The position numbers were made by a program, and so were the translations under genes. Below the pieces are notes generated by a model. The model was given only the letters and a program-made list of their open reading frames with translations, ran no database searches and was not told the DNA's origin. Shown here one piece after another: positions 15,650 through 23,441 of a DNA stretch of 42,847 nt. Source of the DNA: a virus. The stretch covers positions 1 through 42,847 of the IMG/VR virus record IMGVR_UViG_3300009506_000071. One strand, written 5' to 3'. Position 1 is the stretch's first letter. Each line of letters starts with the position of its first letter.

Positions 15650-15930
15650 GCCCCTTCCTTTCCTAGCTTGGAACGCAGGTGGATCGTCACGGTCCCCTCG
15701 CCGAAGAACTCGGTCTCCTGGACTGCGAGATCCCACTCGTGGTGCTTGCCGATCAACGTCGCCGACGTGAACGGGTCACCGTCCTTTTGGGTGCCTTGCT
15801 CCACGTGCACGAGCACGGTTCGCTCGGTCACCTTGTCGTCGTCGGGGAACCCGCCCTCGGGGACGAGCTCCCCGGACAACCGCGCCCGGCGCTCAGCAAG
15901 CGAAACAACTTTATCGTCGTGGTCGGTCAT
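15646..15930 (-). CDS. Small hypothetical protein, 94 aa
   Basis: Acidic N-terminal helix (DDKVVSLAERRARLSGEL) and a beta-rich second half (TERTVLVHVEQG, EGTVTIHLRSKLG). The stop overlaps the next ATG. Not recognised. Confidence 0.65.
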   Translation of the reverse strand: MTDHDDKVVSLAERRARLSGELVPEGGFPDDDKVTERTVLVHVEQGTQKDGDPFTSATLIGKHHEWDLAVQETEFFGEGTVTIHLRSKLGKEGA

Positions 15931-15939
15931 CCCGCGAGC

Positions 15940-16284
15940 CTAGCAGCCCCCGACGACTTTGATGACCCGCACGTCTTTGGGCAGCGCGTCGAGGTCGATT
16001 GCAAAGCCTGACGAGCAGTCCCCGCGAATGCGGTCGACTCCCTTCGGCAGCGGGCCGTCGTTGCCCTGCTGGTAGCACTCCCACTCAAGCACGTCCAAAC
16101 TTCGCACGCGCAACTTCTCGTCCACCTCGCTCGGCTCCGCGTACTTCATGCCGAAGTAGTCGGCTAGCTTGCGCGGGAGTTCCTCGACCCCAGCTTCAGC
16201 GAGCGCGACGACGGCGCGCTTGTTCTTCTCCCACTCGGGGTCGGTCGGTTTTCGGTATAGCTCCAGAGATATGCTCAAGCCCAT
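15940..16284 (-). CDS. Hypothetical protein, 114 aa
   Basis: The start is set by a strong AAGGAGG seven bases before the ATG of MGLSISLELYR. The protein is a mix of helix and strand, with KLADYFGMKYAEPSEVDEKL and a C-terminal FAIDLDALPKDVRVIKVVGG. It may be a small folded accessory protein. No family recognised. Confidence 0.7.
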   Translation of the reverse strand: MGLSISLELYRKPTDPEWEKNKRAVVALAEAGVEELPRKLADYFGMKYAEPSEVDEKLRVRSLDVLEWECYQQGNDGPLPKGVDRIRGDCSSGFAIDLDALPKDVRVIKVVGGC

Positions 16285-16295
16285 CGTTTGCCTCC

Positions 16296-16691
16296 TTAGC
16301 AGATCAACTCGTCGGGGTACGTCTCGCCGTCGAGGCGAACCCAAACGTGCAGGCAGTTCGGGTGCACGCTCATCCACTCGCTGCGCGGGGGCAGGAGGTG
16401 CATGGCCTTCACTTCCTTGCCCATGAAAGCTTCCTTCACCTCGACCACTTGCTCCCACGTCGGCAAGCCCAGCGGGTGCGCGACCGACACGTGCCACCAG
16501 ATCCCTCCGGGGCTGCGGTCCTCCACGCTCATGATGGCAGTTAGGCGGCTCCTGTGGACCCACCGCTTGGCTTCGCTGCCGTCGGGGAGCTCCAAGCTCA
16601 GGAGCTTGCGCCAGCCTGGCAGGAGGACCATAGGGGCCATGTCGTGGGCCGTCGGGACGGGTTCGCCCGGCCGGAGCAACGGAGCGCTCAC
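16296..16691 (-). CDS. Hypothetical protein, 131 aa, phage accessory family
   Basis: GTG start within a GTGA overlap. The second half, WWHVSVAHPLGLPTWEQVVE with KEAFMGKEVKAMHLLPPRSE and HPNCLHVWV, is a pattern I recognise as common in phage genomes (family of unknown function related to DUF7694), but I cannot give a role. The N-terminus has MVLLPGWRKLLSLELPDG. Confidence 0.72.
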   Translation of the reverse strand: MSAPLLRPGEPVPTAHDMAPMVLLPGWRKLLSLELPDGSEAKRWVHRSRLTAIMSVEDRSPGGIWWHVSVAHPLGLPTWEQVVEVKEAFMGKEVKAMHLLPPRSEWMSVHPNCLHVWVRLDGETYPDELIC

Positions 16692-17245
16692 GCTGACCCC
16701 CGAGGCGGGTCCGCTAGACCCGATAGGCCAGAATCGGGGCTTTTTTGTGAGCCGTCGCCAGGATCGCTGAGGCCCCCGCACGTTTCGTTAGACAGGTTTC
16801 GCTGACCCCCGGCGACCCCTTCGTCCTCCAGCGCATCGTGCCAAACCGCGTGGACCGTGTTTCGTACGTGGGCGTCGAGGTCCACGAAGTCGTAGTCGGG
16901 CGGAGGGTTGCCCCAGCGCGCCGCAACCGCTCCGAACTTCACGGGCCGCCCTTCGTCCTCCGGGTCGGAGTATCCCTGCGCCATCTCCCACCGCGTCAGG
17001 TTCCAGCGTCGGAACTCGGGGATCGCGAACAGGGTTTCCTTCACGAGCAGCTCCAGCTCCCCGCGGGTTAGCTCGACGACGCGGAACTCGGGGAGGACTT
17101 CCTCGAAGCGTCCACGCACCGCGTCGGCGAACTTGCGCAGCACCACCTCCAAGTTCTCCGGCACGTCATAGGGGCTGATGCGAACCGACTCGCGGGCGAG
17201 CCCAGCCATCAGCTCGCTCATCGAAACCATAACTCTCTTCTCCAT
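16688..17245 (-). CDS. Hypothetical protein, 185 aa, with low-complexity C-terminus
   Basis: ATG with GGAGGGAGCT upstream. Residues 1-145 look like a folded helical protein (LEVVLRKFADAVRGRFEEVL, FDLDAHVRNTVHAVWHDALE-like segments). The last 40 residues are low complexity (SQKSPDSGLSGLADPPRG) and contain a plus-strand terminator-like hairpin at the DNA level. The tail may be a recent addition. Not recognised. Confidence 0.7.
   Translation of the reverse strand: MEKRVMVSMSELMAGLARESVRISPYDVPENLEVVLRKFADAVRGRFEEVLPEFRVVELTRGELELLVKETLFAIPEFRRWNLTRWEMAQGYSDPEDEGRPVKFGAVAARWGNPPPDYDFVDLDAHVRNTVHAVWHDALEDEGVAGGQRNLSNETCGGLSDPGDGSQKSPDSGLSGLADPPRGSA
16719..16746 (+). terminator. Intrinsic-terminator-like hairpin on the plus strand
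   Basis: CCCGAT, an 8-base loop, ATCGGG, then GC and six T residues. The polarity is plus, opposite to all genes here, and it lies within the 3' part of a minus-strand gene. It could stop antisense transcripts or be chance. Confidence 0.45.
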
Positions 17246-17257
17246 AGCTCCCTCCGT

Positions 17258-17374
17258 TCAGAACCCGTGCGGGCCGTACTTCAAGAAGTAGAAAAACGCT
17301 AGGACGGGCCCTAGCACGAACACGAGCACGACCGTTGCCGCCATGCCCAAGAAGAACGAACCCCAGCAGATCAT
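17258..17374 (-). CDS. 38-residue single-span membrane protein
   Basis: Short gene read directly from the sequence. The ATG overlaps the previous stop (ATGA). The product begins MICWGSFFLGMAATVV, continues with a Val/Leu-rich span and ends FYFLKYGPHGF. One transmembrane helix covers about residues 5-29. The next gene starts 12 bases after its stop. Function unknown; small membrane proteins of this kind are common in phages. Confidence 0.65.
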   Translation of the reverse strand: MICWGSFFLGMAATVVLVFVLGPVLAFFYFLKYGPHGF

Positions 17375-17670
17375 CGCACCCGCACCTCGTACTTGACCCC
17401 GACCGTACCGCGGTAGTTGAAGTCCTGCTCAAGCCCGGTGCGAACCCACCAGTGCACGAGTCCGCACCCAAGCCACGTCCAGCGCGACAGCTTCACGTGA
17501 ATGCCGCACCAGCCCGGCTTCGACTCGTCCTCCACGATGAACACGTCGCTCAAGAACGGAACGCTGCGCGCTATGCCACGCACGATCTGATCCCGGGTTT
17601 GCATCAAGTCGCGCTCGTAGGGCCCGGGGTCGGGCAACGCTGCGAGCAGTCTCCTCGCGTTGTCATTCAT
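17371..17670 (-). CDS. Hypothetical protein, 99 aa
   Basis: ATG with GGGAG upstream and an ATGA overlap with the previous gene. The product has an N-terminal helix (NDNARRLLAALPDPGPYERD) and a beta-rich remainder with DVFIVEDESKPGWCGIHVKL and Trp-rich WTWLGCGLVHWWVRTG. Not recognised. Confidence 0.7.
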   Translation of the reverse strand: MNDNARRLLAALPDPGPYERDLMQTRDQIVRGIARSVPFLSDVFIVEDESKPGWCGIHVKLSRWTWLGCGLVHWWVRTGLEQDFNYRGTVGVKYEVRVR

Positions 17671-17924
17671 AGCTCCCTCGCTTTCGTTCCGTGGTAGGCC
17701 CGCAGCAACGTGACCCAAAAGTCCGCCATGTCCAAGCGCTCGGGACCCGTCGCGCTCGGGTGCAAGCGCGCCAGCCGGTTGAACGCAACCTTGCGCGCAG
17801 CCGGCAGAACGTTCGACTCGAGTCGGTACGTGTGGGCGAGCTCGCGGGTGAGCGCGTTGTCTTCGACCCCGAAGATCAGCTCGGGGCAAGCGCAGTCGCT
17901 CTCCGGCCAAAGGCAGTTCTCCAT
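17667..17924 (-). CDS. Small hypothetical protein, 85 aa
   Basis: ATG preceded by AAGGAGG; TGATG overlap with the upstream stop. N-terminus MENCLWPESDCACPEL holds three Cys; the rest is helical (LTRELAHTYRLESNVLPAAR). Unknown function. Confidence 0.65.
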   Translation of the reverse strand: MENCLWPESDCACPELIFGVEDNALTRELAHTYRLESNVLPAARKVAFNRLARLHPSATGPERLDMADFWVTLLRAYHGTKAREL

Positions 17925-18508
17925 CACGCGCCTCCTTCCCCCATCAGCTCGGCGTAGTCGAACTTCGTCCCGAGTGCTTCGCGCACGTCCACGGGCTCGC
18001 CTTCCAACCTTAGCAAGCGGTTGTCGTAGATCGCCGCGTAGGCCGGAACGCTCAAGTATCCCTTCGCGAACAGAGCTCCCTTCTCCGTGATGCGCCAGTG
18101 GCCCGTCGCGTTCTCGGTCGCGGTCCTCCCGTCCATCGCTTCGATGAGCCCCCAGAACCGCAGCTTGGTGAAGTCCGCTTGAAAGTTGTGCTCGGGTATG
18201 ATCGTGACGATCTTGACCCAGTCCGTGCCGCGCCGGTAAAGCCGGATGAGCCCGACCGACATCGCTGCGTGGATGCGACGCCGGTAGACTTTGCCGAGCC
18301 GGTCGCAGCACGGGCAGTCCATGCCGCCGTCCTCCAGCTTCGAGTAGAACTTCTGCCGTGCTTCGCTGAGCGACCCGCCCGGGCCGAGCTCCTTGACCCA
18401 AGCTCCGAGCGCCGCGATGTTCCGCTTGTCCTGCTCGCTCGACGACCGCTTGTAAAGCGAGCGCAGCGTCGCGAGCGCTTGCGCGCCGTTGGTAACTCCC
18501 TCCGTCAT
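17924..18508 (-). CDS. Winged-helix-like DNA-binding protein with CPCC motif, 194 aa
   Basis: ATG with AAGGAAGGGG upstream. Helical N-terminus, then GGMDCPCCDRLGKVYRRRIH, a possible metal or redox site, and a second half with TKLRFWGLIEAMDG and GHWRITEKGALFAKGYLSVP, which is the turn-wing pattern of winged-helix regulators. The protein may be a DNA-binding regulator or replication factor. The similarity is to a general pattern, common in phages. Confidence 0.72.
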   Translation of the reverse strand: MTEGVTNGAQALATLRSLYKRSSSEQDKRNIAALGAWVKELGPGGSLSEARQKFYSKLEDGGMDCPCCDRLGKVYRRRIHAAMSVGLIRLYRRGTDWVKIVTIIPEHNFQADFTKLRFWGLIEAMDGRTATENATGHWRITEKGALFAKGYLSVPAYAAIYDNRLLRLEGEPVDVREALGTKFDYAELMGEGGA

Positions 18509-18527
18509 GTTGCCCCTTCCTTGCCTT

Positions 18528-18746
18528 CTACTTCATCTTCTCGAACTTCTCTACCGCGAGGATGAGACTCTCTAGCCGATCCGTCACCGCGCGCAACGCC
18601 TCCCACCGTTCCCCCGTCAAAGTCCCGTCCCTGCCGGGCTCGTTCTGCGTTGTCGCGAGCAGCTCCCGCAGCGCTTTCGCAACTTCGCGGGATAGTACGA
18701 CTCGCAAGCTGTGGACGAACCCGTCAGCTATTTGTCGCTGGTTCAT
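18528..18746 (-). CDS. Small helical hypothetical protein, 72 aa
   Basis: ATG of MNQRQIADGFVHSL overlapping the previous stop. It is almost entirely helical (VVLSREVAKALRELLATTQ, LRAVTDRLESLILAVEKFEK) and may be a coiled coil. Unknown function. Confidence 0.65.
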   Translation of the reverse strand: MNQRQIADGFVHSLRVVLSREVAKALRELLATTQNEPGRDGTLTGERWEALRAVTDRLESLILAVEKFEKMK

Positions 18747-19171
18747 TGTCGCGGACCTTCCGGCGTACGGCACGCAGGGCAATCGTCGGCCCACTCGATC
18801 GTCTTGTCCTTACTCGGGCACCGGCACTGGACGACGACGGTGTCGCAGTTGCGGCACTTGCGCATGAAGTGCTGGTGGGTCGCCATCGTCCTGCACGGCA
18901 CCGTCCCGAGCGCGATGCTCGGCACCGTCTCGTCCTTGCGCGCCTTGACGAACGAGACCCGGCCCGGCGACAGCTCGACCCCGAACCACTCGTCGCGTCC
19001 GCGCGTCGATCGCTCCCACGAGCGCAGGCAGTCCAGCATGAAGCGAGCGAGTAAGAAGTCCGGCGTGTTGGACTTGTTCTCGCGCGAGTGCTTGTTCAGC
19101 AACGCCGTGAGCTCAGCCCCGAACGTTTGGTCGGCCGAAGCTTCGAGCGTGTGGTCCACGGGCTCAGACAT
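18743..19171 (-). CDS. Hypothetical protein with zinc-ribbon tail, 142 aa
   Basis: The N-terminal part, LTALLNKHSRENKSNTPDFL followed by LARFMLDCL, is a segment found in many phage proteins of unknown function. The C-terminal part has KCRNCDTVVVQCRC and DDCPACR, likely a zinc ribbon. Could be two units fused in one gene. It overlaps both neighbours. Confidence 0.75.
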   Translation of the reverse strand: MSEPVDHTLEASADQTFGAELTALLNKHSRENKSNTPDFLLARFMLDCLRSWERSTRGRDEWFGVELSPGRVSFVKARKDETVPSIALGTVPCRTMATHQHFMRKCRNCDTVVVQCRCPSKDKTIEWADDCPACRTPEGPRQ

Positions 19172-19628
19172 CGCTCGACCTCCTCAGCTCATCCTTCACG
19201 CTCACTAGCTCCCAATCTTGGAAGACGACGCCTTCCATAAGCAACTGGTTGTCGGAGGCGTCCAGCGCTCGCTGGTCGCGGATAACCCGAACGCTGACGT
19301 GCGGGTCCACCGCCATCGGCAGGTACTCGGGCTCACCGATCGCGAAGTCGAACACGCGGCACGGAACGCGCCCCTGCTCGTCCTCGTTGCGCCCGAGCAC
19401 GGTGCAGACGACGCGGTCGGCTTCCCCGATGAGCTTCACCAGCGTCGGCTTGCCTTGGTAGACAGGCTTCCAAACTACGAACCCGCGGTCGGTAGTGCCG
19501 ATCGAGTGGTAGCCGGTCGGCGCATCGGGGAGCTCGCAGAGCTTCCCGGTCGCCTCCTCCAAGTAGAACTTCGCCGTGAACCTGAACCCGAACAGGTGCT
19601 CGAAATGACCCTCTGGAACCGATGCCAT
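19164..19628 (-). CDS. Hypothetical protein, 154 aa
   Basis: ATG with GGAGGGAGTC upstream, which fixes the start. The sequence looks like a folded alpha/beta protein: FGFRFTAKFYLEEATGKL, GTTDRGFVVWKPVYQGKP, DRVVCTVLGRNEDEQG. No motif recognised. It overlaps the following gene by 8 bases. Confidence 0.72.
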   Translation of the reverse strand: MASVPEGHFEHLFGFRFTAKFYLEEATGKLCELPDAPTGYHSIGTTDRGFVVWKPVYQGKPTLVKLIGEADRVVCTVLGRNEDEQGRVPCRVFDFAIGEPEYLPMAVDPHVSVRVIRDQRALDASDNQLLMEGVVFQDWELVSVKDELRRSSDV

Positions 19629-19646
19629 GACTCCCTCCTTGCTTTC

Positions 19647-19868
19647 CTAAAACGGCGAGAGGATAACGATCTCCTCCGCGAAAGATACCCACTGCCCGTC
19701 GATCGCCGACCAGCGGAGCTCGTGAAGCCGGAACGAGTCGCCCGGACCCAGGTCCCAGCTTTCGGCAGCTTCCTCGACCGCTGCCTCGTACGTCGCGAAT
19801 ACTCCCGGCGCGAGGTCGGCGTTCGCGTGTCGCGCTATGCCCCAGCGCGTTCCTGTCGGCTCGGTCAC
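19647..19868 (-). CDS. Small hypothetical protein, 73 aa
   Basis: GTG in a GTGA overlap. The product, with TRWGIARHANADLAPGVFAT and EEIVILSPF at the end, looks like a small alpha/beta domain with a central helix (YEAAVEEAAESWDLG). Not recognised. Confidence 0.65.
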   Translation of the reverse strand: MTEPTGTRWGIARHANADLAPGVFATYEAAVEEAAESWDLGPGDSFRLHELRWSAIDGQWVSFAEEIVILSPF

Positions 19869-20275
19869 AGCACCCCGAGCTCGCGCAGCAACGCGACGAA
19901 CTTGTCGGCTTCGCGTCGGTCGCTGTCTTGTTCCTCCGTGGACAGGTCGGCGTACCGTGTCCTCATTTGTCGTTGCCAACGTTCAACGAAAGGACGCGGG
20001 ACGAGCACGCCGTCTTGGTACTCGCTAACGATCGGACGATCACACCTGTTGAACAGGTACTTCATCCAGCCGCTCCACTGCTCGTGACAGAGCGCTGCGA
20101 ACTTGTCGCGGAACTCGTCCGAAGCCTCGAAGCCGGGGCACCCGCTGTCACCATCGGTGGTAGACAGCCACTCGACAACCGAGCATTGAAGTTCGGTCTC
20201 CTTCCGACGCGGCTGGAGCGCGCACGAAGTACCGACGTCGAGCTTCCGAGCATGCTTGCAAAAGTCGCAGCTCAT
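19865..20275 (-). CDS. Hypothetical phage protein, 136 aa, Cys-rich N-terminus
   Basis: ATGA overlap with the previous gene. Begins MSCDFCKHARKLDVGTSC, a CxxC element. The second half, FAALCHEQWSGWMKYLFNRC with RWQRQMRTRYADLSTEEQDS and DRREADKFVALLREL, follows a pattern common to phage proteins of unknown function. It may bind zinc. Confidence 0.75.
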   Translation of the reverse strand: MSCDFCKHARKLDVGTSCALQPRRKETELQCSVVEWLSTTDGDSGCPGFEASDEFRDKFAALCHEQWSGWMKYLFNRCDRPIVSEYQDGVLVPRPFVERWQRQMRTRYADLSTEEQDSDRREADKFVALLRELGVL

Positions 20276-20604
20276 CGGAGCACCTCCAGCACGAGCTTGG
20301 CTAGCGGGGCGACGCCTTCCTGCCAAGCGTCTTGGAGGTCGGAGTAGCCCATTTCGTGCACGTCTAGTTCGAGCAATCGACGAGCTATCCGCCGCGCTTG
20401 CATCTCGGGCCTCGGCTTCGGCAGCGGAGGAACCTCGCTCGACATTGTGCTCTGCCTGGTTGCCACGCATCTACAACCGTGTTCGCTTTCGCAGTCGGCG
20501 TGCGGTGGCAAGTTGGTCGTGTTGTGGTGTTGCTTACAGGCCGGACACGTATAGCCATCGAACTGCGCCCACGATCGCTGTTGACAGTTGGTGATGACAG
20601 TCAT
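20272..20604 (-). CDS. Hypothetical protein, 110 aa, with CxxCxxH element
   Basis: Start taken at the ATG that overlaps the upstream stop (ATGA); an internal ATG at 20445 would give a 57-residue product. The first half has YTCPACKQHHNT and CESEHGCRC, possible zinc ligands; the second half is helical (MQARRIARRLLELDVHEMGY). Unknown role. Confidence 0.65.
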   Translation of the reverse strand: MTVITNCQQRSWAQFDGYTCPACKQHHNTTNLPPHADCESEHGCRCVATRQSTMSSEVPPLPKPRPEMQARRIARRLLELDVHEMGYSDLQDAWQEGVAPLAKLVLEVLR

Positions 20605-20831
20605 GTCGCCAGGTGCCTCTCGGGGTCCTTCACCACCACGACTGGTACGTCGTGCGCTTGGAGGATCCCGAGCGTGTTGTAGGCGTGCGTCCGCACTGCC
20701 TGCTTCGACCTACTGCCTATCGGGCGCTCCACTTGCCGAGCCAGGACTTCGCCAGCGTCGACGAGGCGCCAAGACCACTGGTCAGCCAACGGTTCCGAAA
20801 TACGATGAACTTCTATCACGGTGCTCGGCAT
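20601..20831 (-). CDS. Small hypothetical protein, 76 aa
   Basis: ATG with AAAGGATAG upstream. The protein has a beta strand (MPSTVIEVHRISEP), a Trp pair (WSWRLVD) and a helical end. Not recognised. Confidence 0.65.
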   Translation of the reverse strand: MPSTVIEVHRISEPLADQWSWRLVDAGEVLARQVERPIGSRSKQAVRTHAYNTLGILQAHDVPVVVVKDPERHLAT

Positions 20832-20834
20832 CGA

Positions 20835-21023
20835 CTATCCTTTCGTCACTATCCGCTTCCGCCCCTCTTGAGCTGGGGACGCTTCAAACGTTGCTCCGCA
20901 TTTGTGGCACTCGAACCAGCGGTGCCTAAGCTTCACGAACTCCCCGTGCCCGCACACAGGACAACGGAACTCGGTTCCGAGGACGTTCAGTCGCCTCAGC
21001 TCCATATACCCGTCGTCGTTCAT
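20835..21023 (-). CDS. Zinc-ribbon protein, 62 aa
   Basis: ATGA overlap with the previous gene. It contains FRCPVCGHGEFVKLRHRW then FECHKCGATFEA, a complete CxxC...CxxC zinc ribbon, and a basic C-terminus. Probably binds nucleic acid or a protein partner. One of the clearest single-domain zinc ribbons here. Confidence 0.78.
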   Translation of the reverse strand: MNDDGYMELRRLNVLGTEFRCPVCGHGEFVKLRHRWFECHKCGATFEASPAQEGRKRIVTKG

Positions 21024-21292
21024 CGCTCTCCCCAGTCGTGCAGCGGGCAACCCGTAACGTCGTGCGGGGTCGGGCACTCGCACGCGAGTGCTTCCGCTTG
21101 CTCCTGGATGCGAAGGGCGAACTCGAAGTCGACGAGGACTCGACGCCCGGCGAGCTCGCGCTCCCAAAGCCAGTACGACCCCGGAGTCTTGCTCGTGTGC
21201 TTCCAGCCCTTGCCTCGCAGGTACGCTTCCTCGGCGAACCGCGCTTGCTCCCGCTCCCATCGAAGATGCGCGATACTTTTTAGGTCAGCCAT
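21020..21292 (-). CDS. Small hypothetical protein, 90 aa
   Basis: N-terminal helix (LKSIAHLRWEREQARFAEEA), a beta-rich centre (GSYWLWERELAGRRVLVDFE), then ACECPTPHDVTGCPLHDW, a C-C-H-C-H cluster that could bind metal. Overlaps both neighbours. Unknown function. Confidence 0.68.
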   Translation of the reverse strand: MADLKSIAHLRWEREQARFAEEAYLRGKGWKHTSKTPGSYWLWERELAGRRVLVDFEFALRIQEQAEALACECPTPHDVTGCPLHDWGER

Positions 21293-21761
21293 CAGTGCGC
21301 GCCTTCCTATGCTCGCCCCTACCGCGCCGCACGAGGTCGGCCAGCAGCTCGTCAGCCTGCCCCCGCCACTCCTCCTGCGGAATTCGGTCGTTGCCTATCA
21401 TCGCCGCATAGACTTCCGAGCCCATGACGTCGCGGAACAAACGATGGTAAACGACCTCCTCGCTCCGGCCAGGCGGGCGCAGCAACGACAAGGCGGACAG
21501 GCTGCTGAGCAGCTCCGCCTTGGTCGGCTCGGTCATGTCCCCGCCTTCCTTGAACCGACCGATGAGCTCAAGCACGTGGCTGCGATAGACCGTCTTGGTC
21601 AAGCGCAGCAACGGCGGCGTCGGCCAAAGCCACTCCCACGCTTCGTACCCGTGCACCTTGCAAAGCTCGTCGGCCTCCGCTCCGAGGTCGAACGCTCGCA
21701 TGATCTTCGTACCCTCGCCGCGCGGCAATACTGCGCCCAGCGCTCGTTCCATTGCCTCCAT
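21285..21761 (-). CDS. Hypothetical protein, 158 aa
   Basis: ATG with GGAGGGAGAC upstream (a second ATG three codons on is possible). The protein is largely helical with EAWEWLWPTPPLLRLTKTVY and SRVHVLEL-like segments, and ends in RRGRGEHRKARTDG. No family recognised. Confidence 0.7.
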   Translation of the reverse strand: MEAMERALGAVLPRGEGTKIMRAFDLGAEADELCKVHGYEAWEWLWPTPPLLRLTKTVYRSHVLELIGRFKEGGDMTEPTKAELLSSLSALSLLRPPGRSEEVVYHRLFRDVMGSEVYAAMIGNDRIPQEEWRGQADELLADLVRRGRGEHRKARTDG

Positions 21762-21791
21762 GTCTCCCTCCAGTCGGCTACTTTCCTCGGC

Positions 21792-22022
21792 TCAGAACCA
21801 AACCTCCACGATCTGCGGTTCGTCGTCCGGACTGCGTGGCACGCGAAGCATGTGGCGTCCAGCGTTCGGCAACGAGCGGCGCGCCTCCTTGAGCGTGTTG
21901 TGGACCGAGTGCTCGCGGGTCGGCGCCGTGAACCCCGGCTCGATGACGTGCTTGCGAACGACGTACTTGCCCGGGAAGTCCCGCGGGTTGTCGTAGATGA
22001 CCAGGCATGCGTCCAAGCTCAT
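21792..22022 (-). CDS. Small hypothetical phage protein, 76 aa
   Basis: ATGA overlap fixes the ATG of MSLDACLVIYDNP. The segment RDFPGKYVVRKHVIEPG and the ARRSLPNAGRHM helix follow a pattern common in phage accessory genes. Mixed alpha/beta, no catalytic motif. Unknown function. Confidence 0.72.
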   Translation of the reverse strand: MSLDACLVIYDNPRDFPGKYVVRKHVIEPGFTAPTREHSVHNTLKEARRSLPNAGRHMLRVPRSPDDEPQIVEVWF

Positions 22023-22525
22023 GTTTCTTCCCTCGGTCGAAAGATTTGAACAGGGATCGGTGATAACGCTTCGATCTCTCCTTCGCAACCGTCTTCAACC
22101 CGATAGCCTTTCAGCCAGCAGTTATGGCACACCCACTCGCACTCGCACTTCGGGCAACGAATGCGGAAGTTCAAGCGCTCCTGGTCGTCGTAGAAACTTT
22201 CGACCAGCTCCAACTTCGGGTGGTCGTTGAGGTCCAACGGGTCGCACGTGCACTCAGCTTCGGGCTTCGGGTCCGGCCACGGTTCCCCTTCCGCATCTTC
22301 CCGCGGCGGGATGAACGTCGCGAACCAGTCGTACAACTCCTGGTCAGACTCCTCGACCTGCCGCTTTACTTCGATGTCTTTGAAGTAGAGCTGGGTCGGG
22401 AACGGAGCAACGATCTCGCGTTGCTCAACTTCGACGTCGGGCAAGTCCTCCTCCAAGTCCGACCAGGAGTCCCTCGGCATACCGTCGACCGCGATCGTGA
22501 ACTTGAACTTCTTGGGCGCGCTCAT
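22019..22525 (-). CDS. Hypothetical protein with C-terminal zinc-ribbon-like Cys cluster, 168 aa
   Basis: ATGA overlap with the small membrane protein gene. Acidic middle with PWPDPKPEAECTCDPLDLND, then FRIRCPKCECEWVCHNCW, a dense Cys cluster fit for a zinc site. The N-terminus is Lys-rich (MSAPKKFKFTIAVDG). Not recognised. Confidence 0.72.
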   Translation of the reverse strand: MSAPKKFKFTIAVDGMPRDSWSDLEEDLPDVEVEQREIVAPFPTQLYFKDIEVKRQVEESDQELYDWFATFIPPREDAEGEPWPDPKPEAECTCDPLDLNDHPKLELVESFYDDQERLNFRIRCPKCECEWVCHNCWLKGYRVEDGCEGEIEALSPIPVQIFRPREET

Positions 22526-22665
22526 CGCCGCCCCCAACGTCGCGCTTGCACCCACGACCACCCGAGCCGCATCCACACGAGCAGCAAACCCGCAGCCGCG
22601 ATCTCGTTCGGGCAGACGTGCACGGTGCTCAGCACCGACCAGGCGTACACTACCAGCTCGTTCAT
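22522..22665 (-). CDS. 47-residue probable membrane protein
   Basis: Short gene read directly from the sequence, with GGAGGGAGAA before the ATG and an ATGA overlap at its end. The product begins MNELVVYAWSVLST, has one hydrophobic span around residues 21-33 (AAAGLLLVWM) and ends in a strongly basic tail (VQARRWGRR), consistent with a membrane anchor whose basic end is cytoplasmic. Confidence 0.6.
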   Translation of the reverse strand: MNELVVYAWSVLSTVHVCPNEIAAAGLLLVWMRLGWSWVQARRWGRR

Positions 22666-22688
22666 TTCTCCCTCCGCTGCTCGCTTCC

Positions 22689-22931
22689 CTAGTTTTCCGA
22701 TACGCGCTCCCAGCTATCGTGGAGCGCTTCGATCGTTAGGTAGTGGGTGGCGCAAGCGTGGTCGCCCACCGCCAGCCCGACCACTCCCGCCACGTCGACG
22801 CTCACGATCCGACACGGTTCAGCGAGCTTCTCGCCCTTGGGCCGCCACCGCTCGCCCGTGCTAACCCGCTGCGTCCTTGGCACCTCGTGCCCGATGATTT
22901 GCATATCCACGCGCTTGCTCCGCCGTTTCAT
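22689..22931 (-). CDS. Small hypothetical protein, 80 aa
   Basis: The ATG of MKRRSKRVDMQIIG is chosen; a TTG four codons earlier is also open, and neither has a clear ribosome binding site. After the basic start the protein is beta-rich with GVVGLAVGDHACATHYLT. Unknown function. It is the first gene after the repeat-bearing gap. Confidence 0.6.
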   Translation of the reverse strand: MKRRSKRVDMQIIGHEVPRTQRVSTGERWRPKGEKLAEPCRIVSVDVAGVVGLAVGDHACATHYLTIEALHDSWERVSEN

Positions 22932-23165
22932 ATAGGGCTGCAACGTCCTACAGGCAAACCCGCTCGCGGTCTACCTCCCAAAGCGGGGAGCTCCCGGCTT
23001 CGCAGCCCGGAGTCACTCAGCATCACTCAGCATCACCGCTCAGCATTGCCTCAGCATCACCCGAGGACGTGTCAGCGATTCTTGCGACGCGAGCCCAAAT
23101 GACTGGGTTTTTCACCCGGCGTCACTCAGCGTCACCTCAGCGTCACCCAAACGCCGCTGCGGGGC
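22932..23165. repeat. Intergenic region with direct repeats TCAGCRTCAC
   Basis: The largest gap without a gene in the middle block. Plus-strand units: TCAGCATCAC at 23017, 23027 and 23051, TCAGCATTGC at 23040, TCAGCGTCAC at 23126 and 23137, with GC-rich spacers. The same unit occurs inside the gene at 14430-14912. Between the two repeat groups lies a short CCCA/TGGG hairpin followed by TTTTT on the plus strand (23094-23112). No promoter consensus was seen. Confidence 0.75.
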
Positions 23166-23441
23166 CTAGTTCACCCGCCAGCGGGGCTCGGGCAGCAAGG
23201 ATGCCACCCAAGCTGCTTGGCTTTCGTCCAGCTCTGCGAGCAGCTCCGGGCCGGTACGACCCCCGAGGAAAACCGTCCCCTCCCCGATGAAGCAGCGGAC
23301 GTGCCCGACCCGCCCGTCCTCGTGCCGCACGGCGGGGTAGGCTGCCCACTTGCCCTTCCCGCCCGCTGCTTCGATCGTCCCGTCCACCGTGGTCGGCTTC
23401 CCGCACACGGCGCAGGTGCGGGGCCACTCATCCCTCGTCAC
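23166..23441 (-). CDS. Small hypothetical protein with CxxC, 91 aa
   Basis: GTG with GGAGG upstream, 14 bases inside the preceding gene. Contains WPRTCAVCGKPTTVDG and GRVGHVRCFIGEG, a possible C-C-H-C metal site resembling that of small phage zinc proteins. The C-terminal half is helical. Unknown function. Confidence 0.7.
   Translation of the reverse strand: MTRDEWPRTCAVCGKPTTVDGTIEAAGGKGKWAAYPAVRHEDGRVGHVRCFIGEGTVFLGGRTGPELLAELDESQAAWVASLLPEPRWRVN

Noticed and set aside
22990-23165. CRISPR array
   Set aside because: The units are only ten bases long with irregular, very short spacers, and no cas genes are near.
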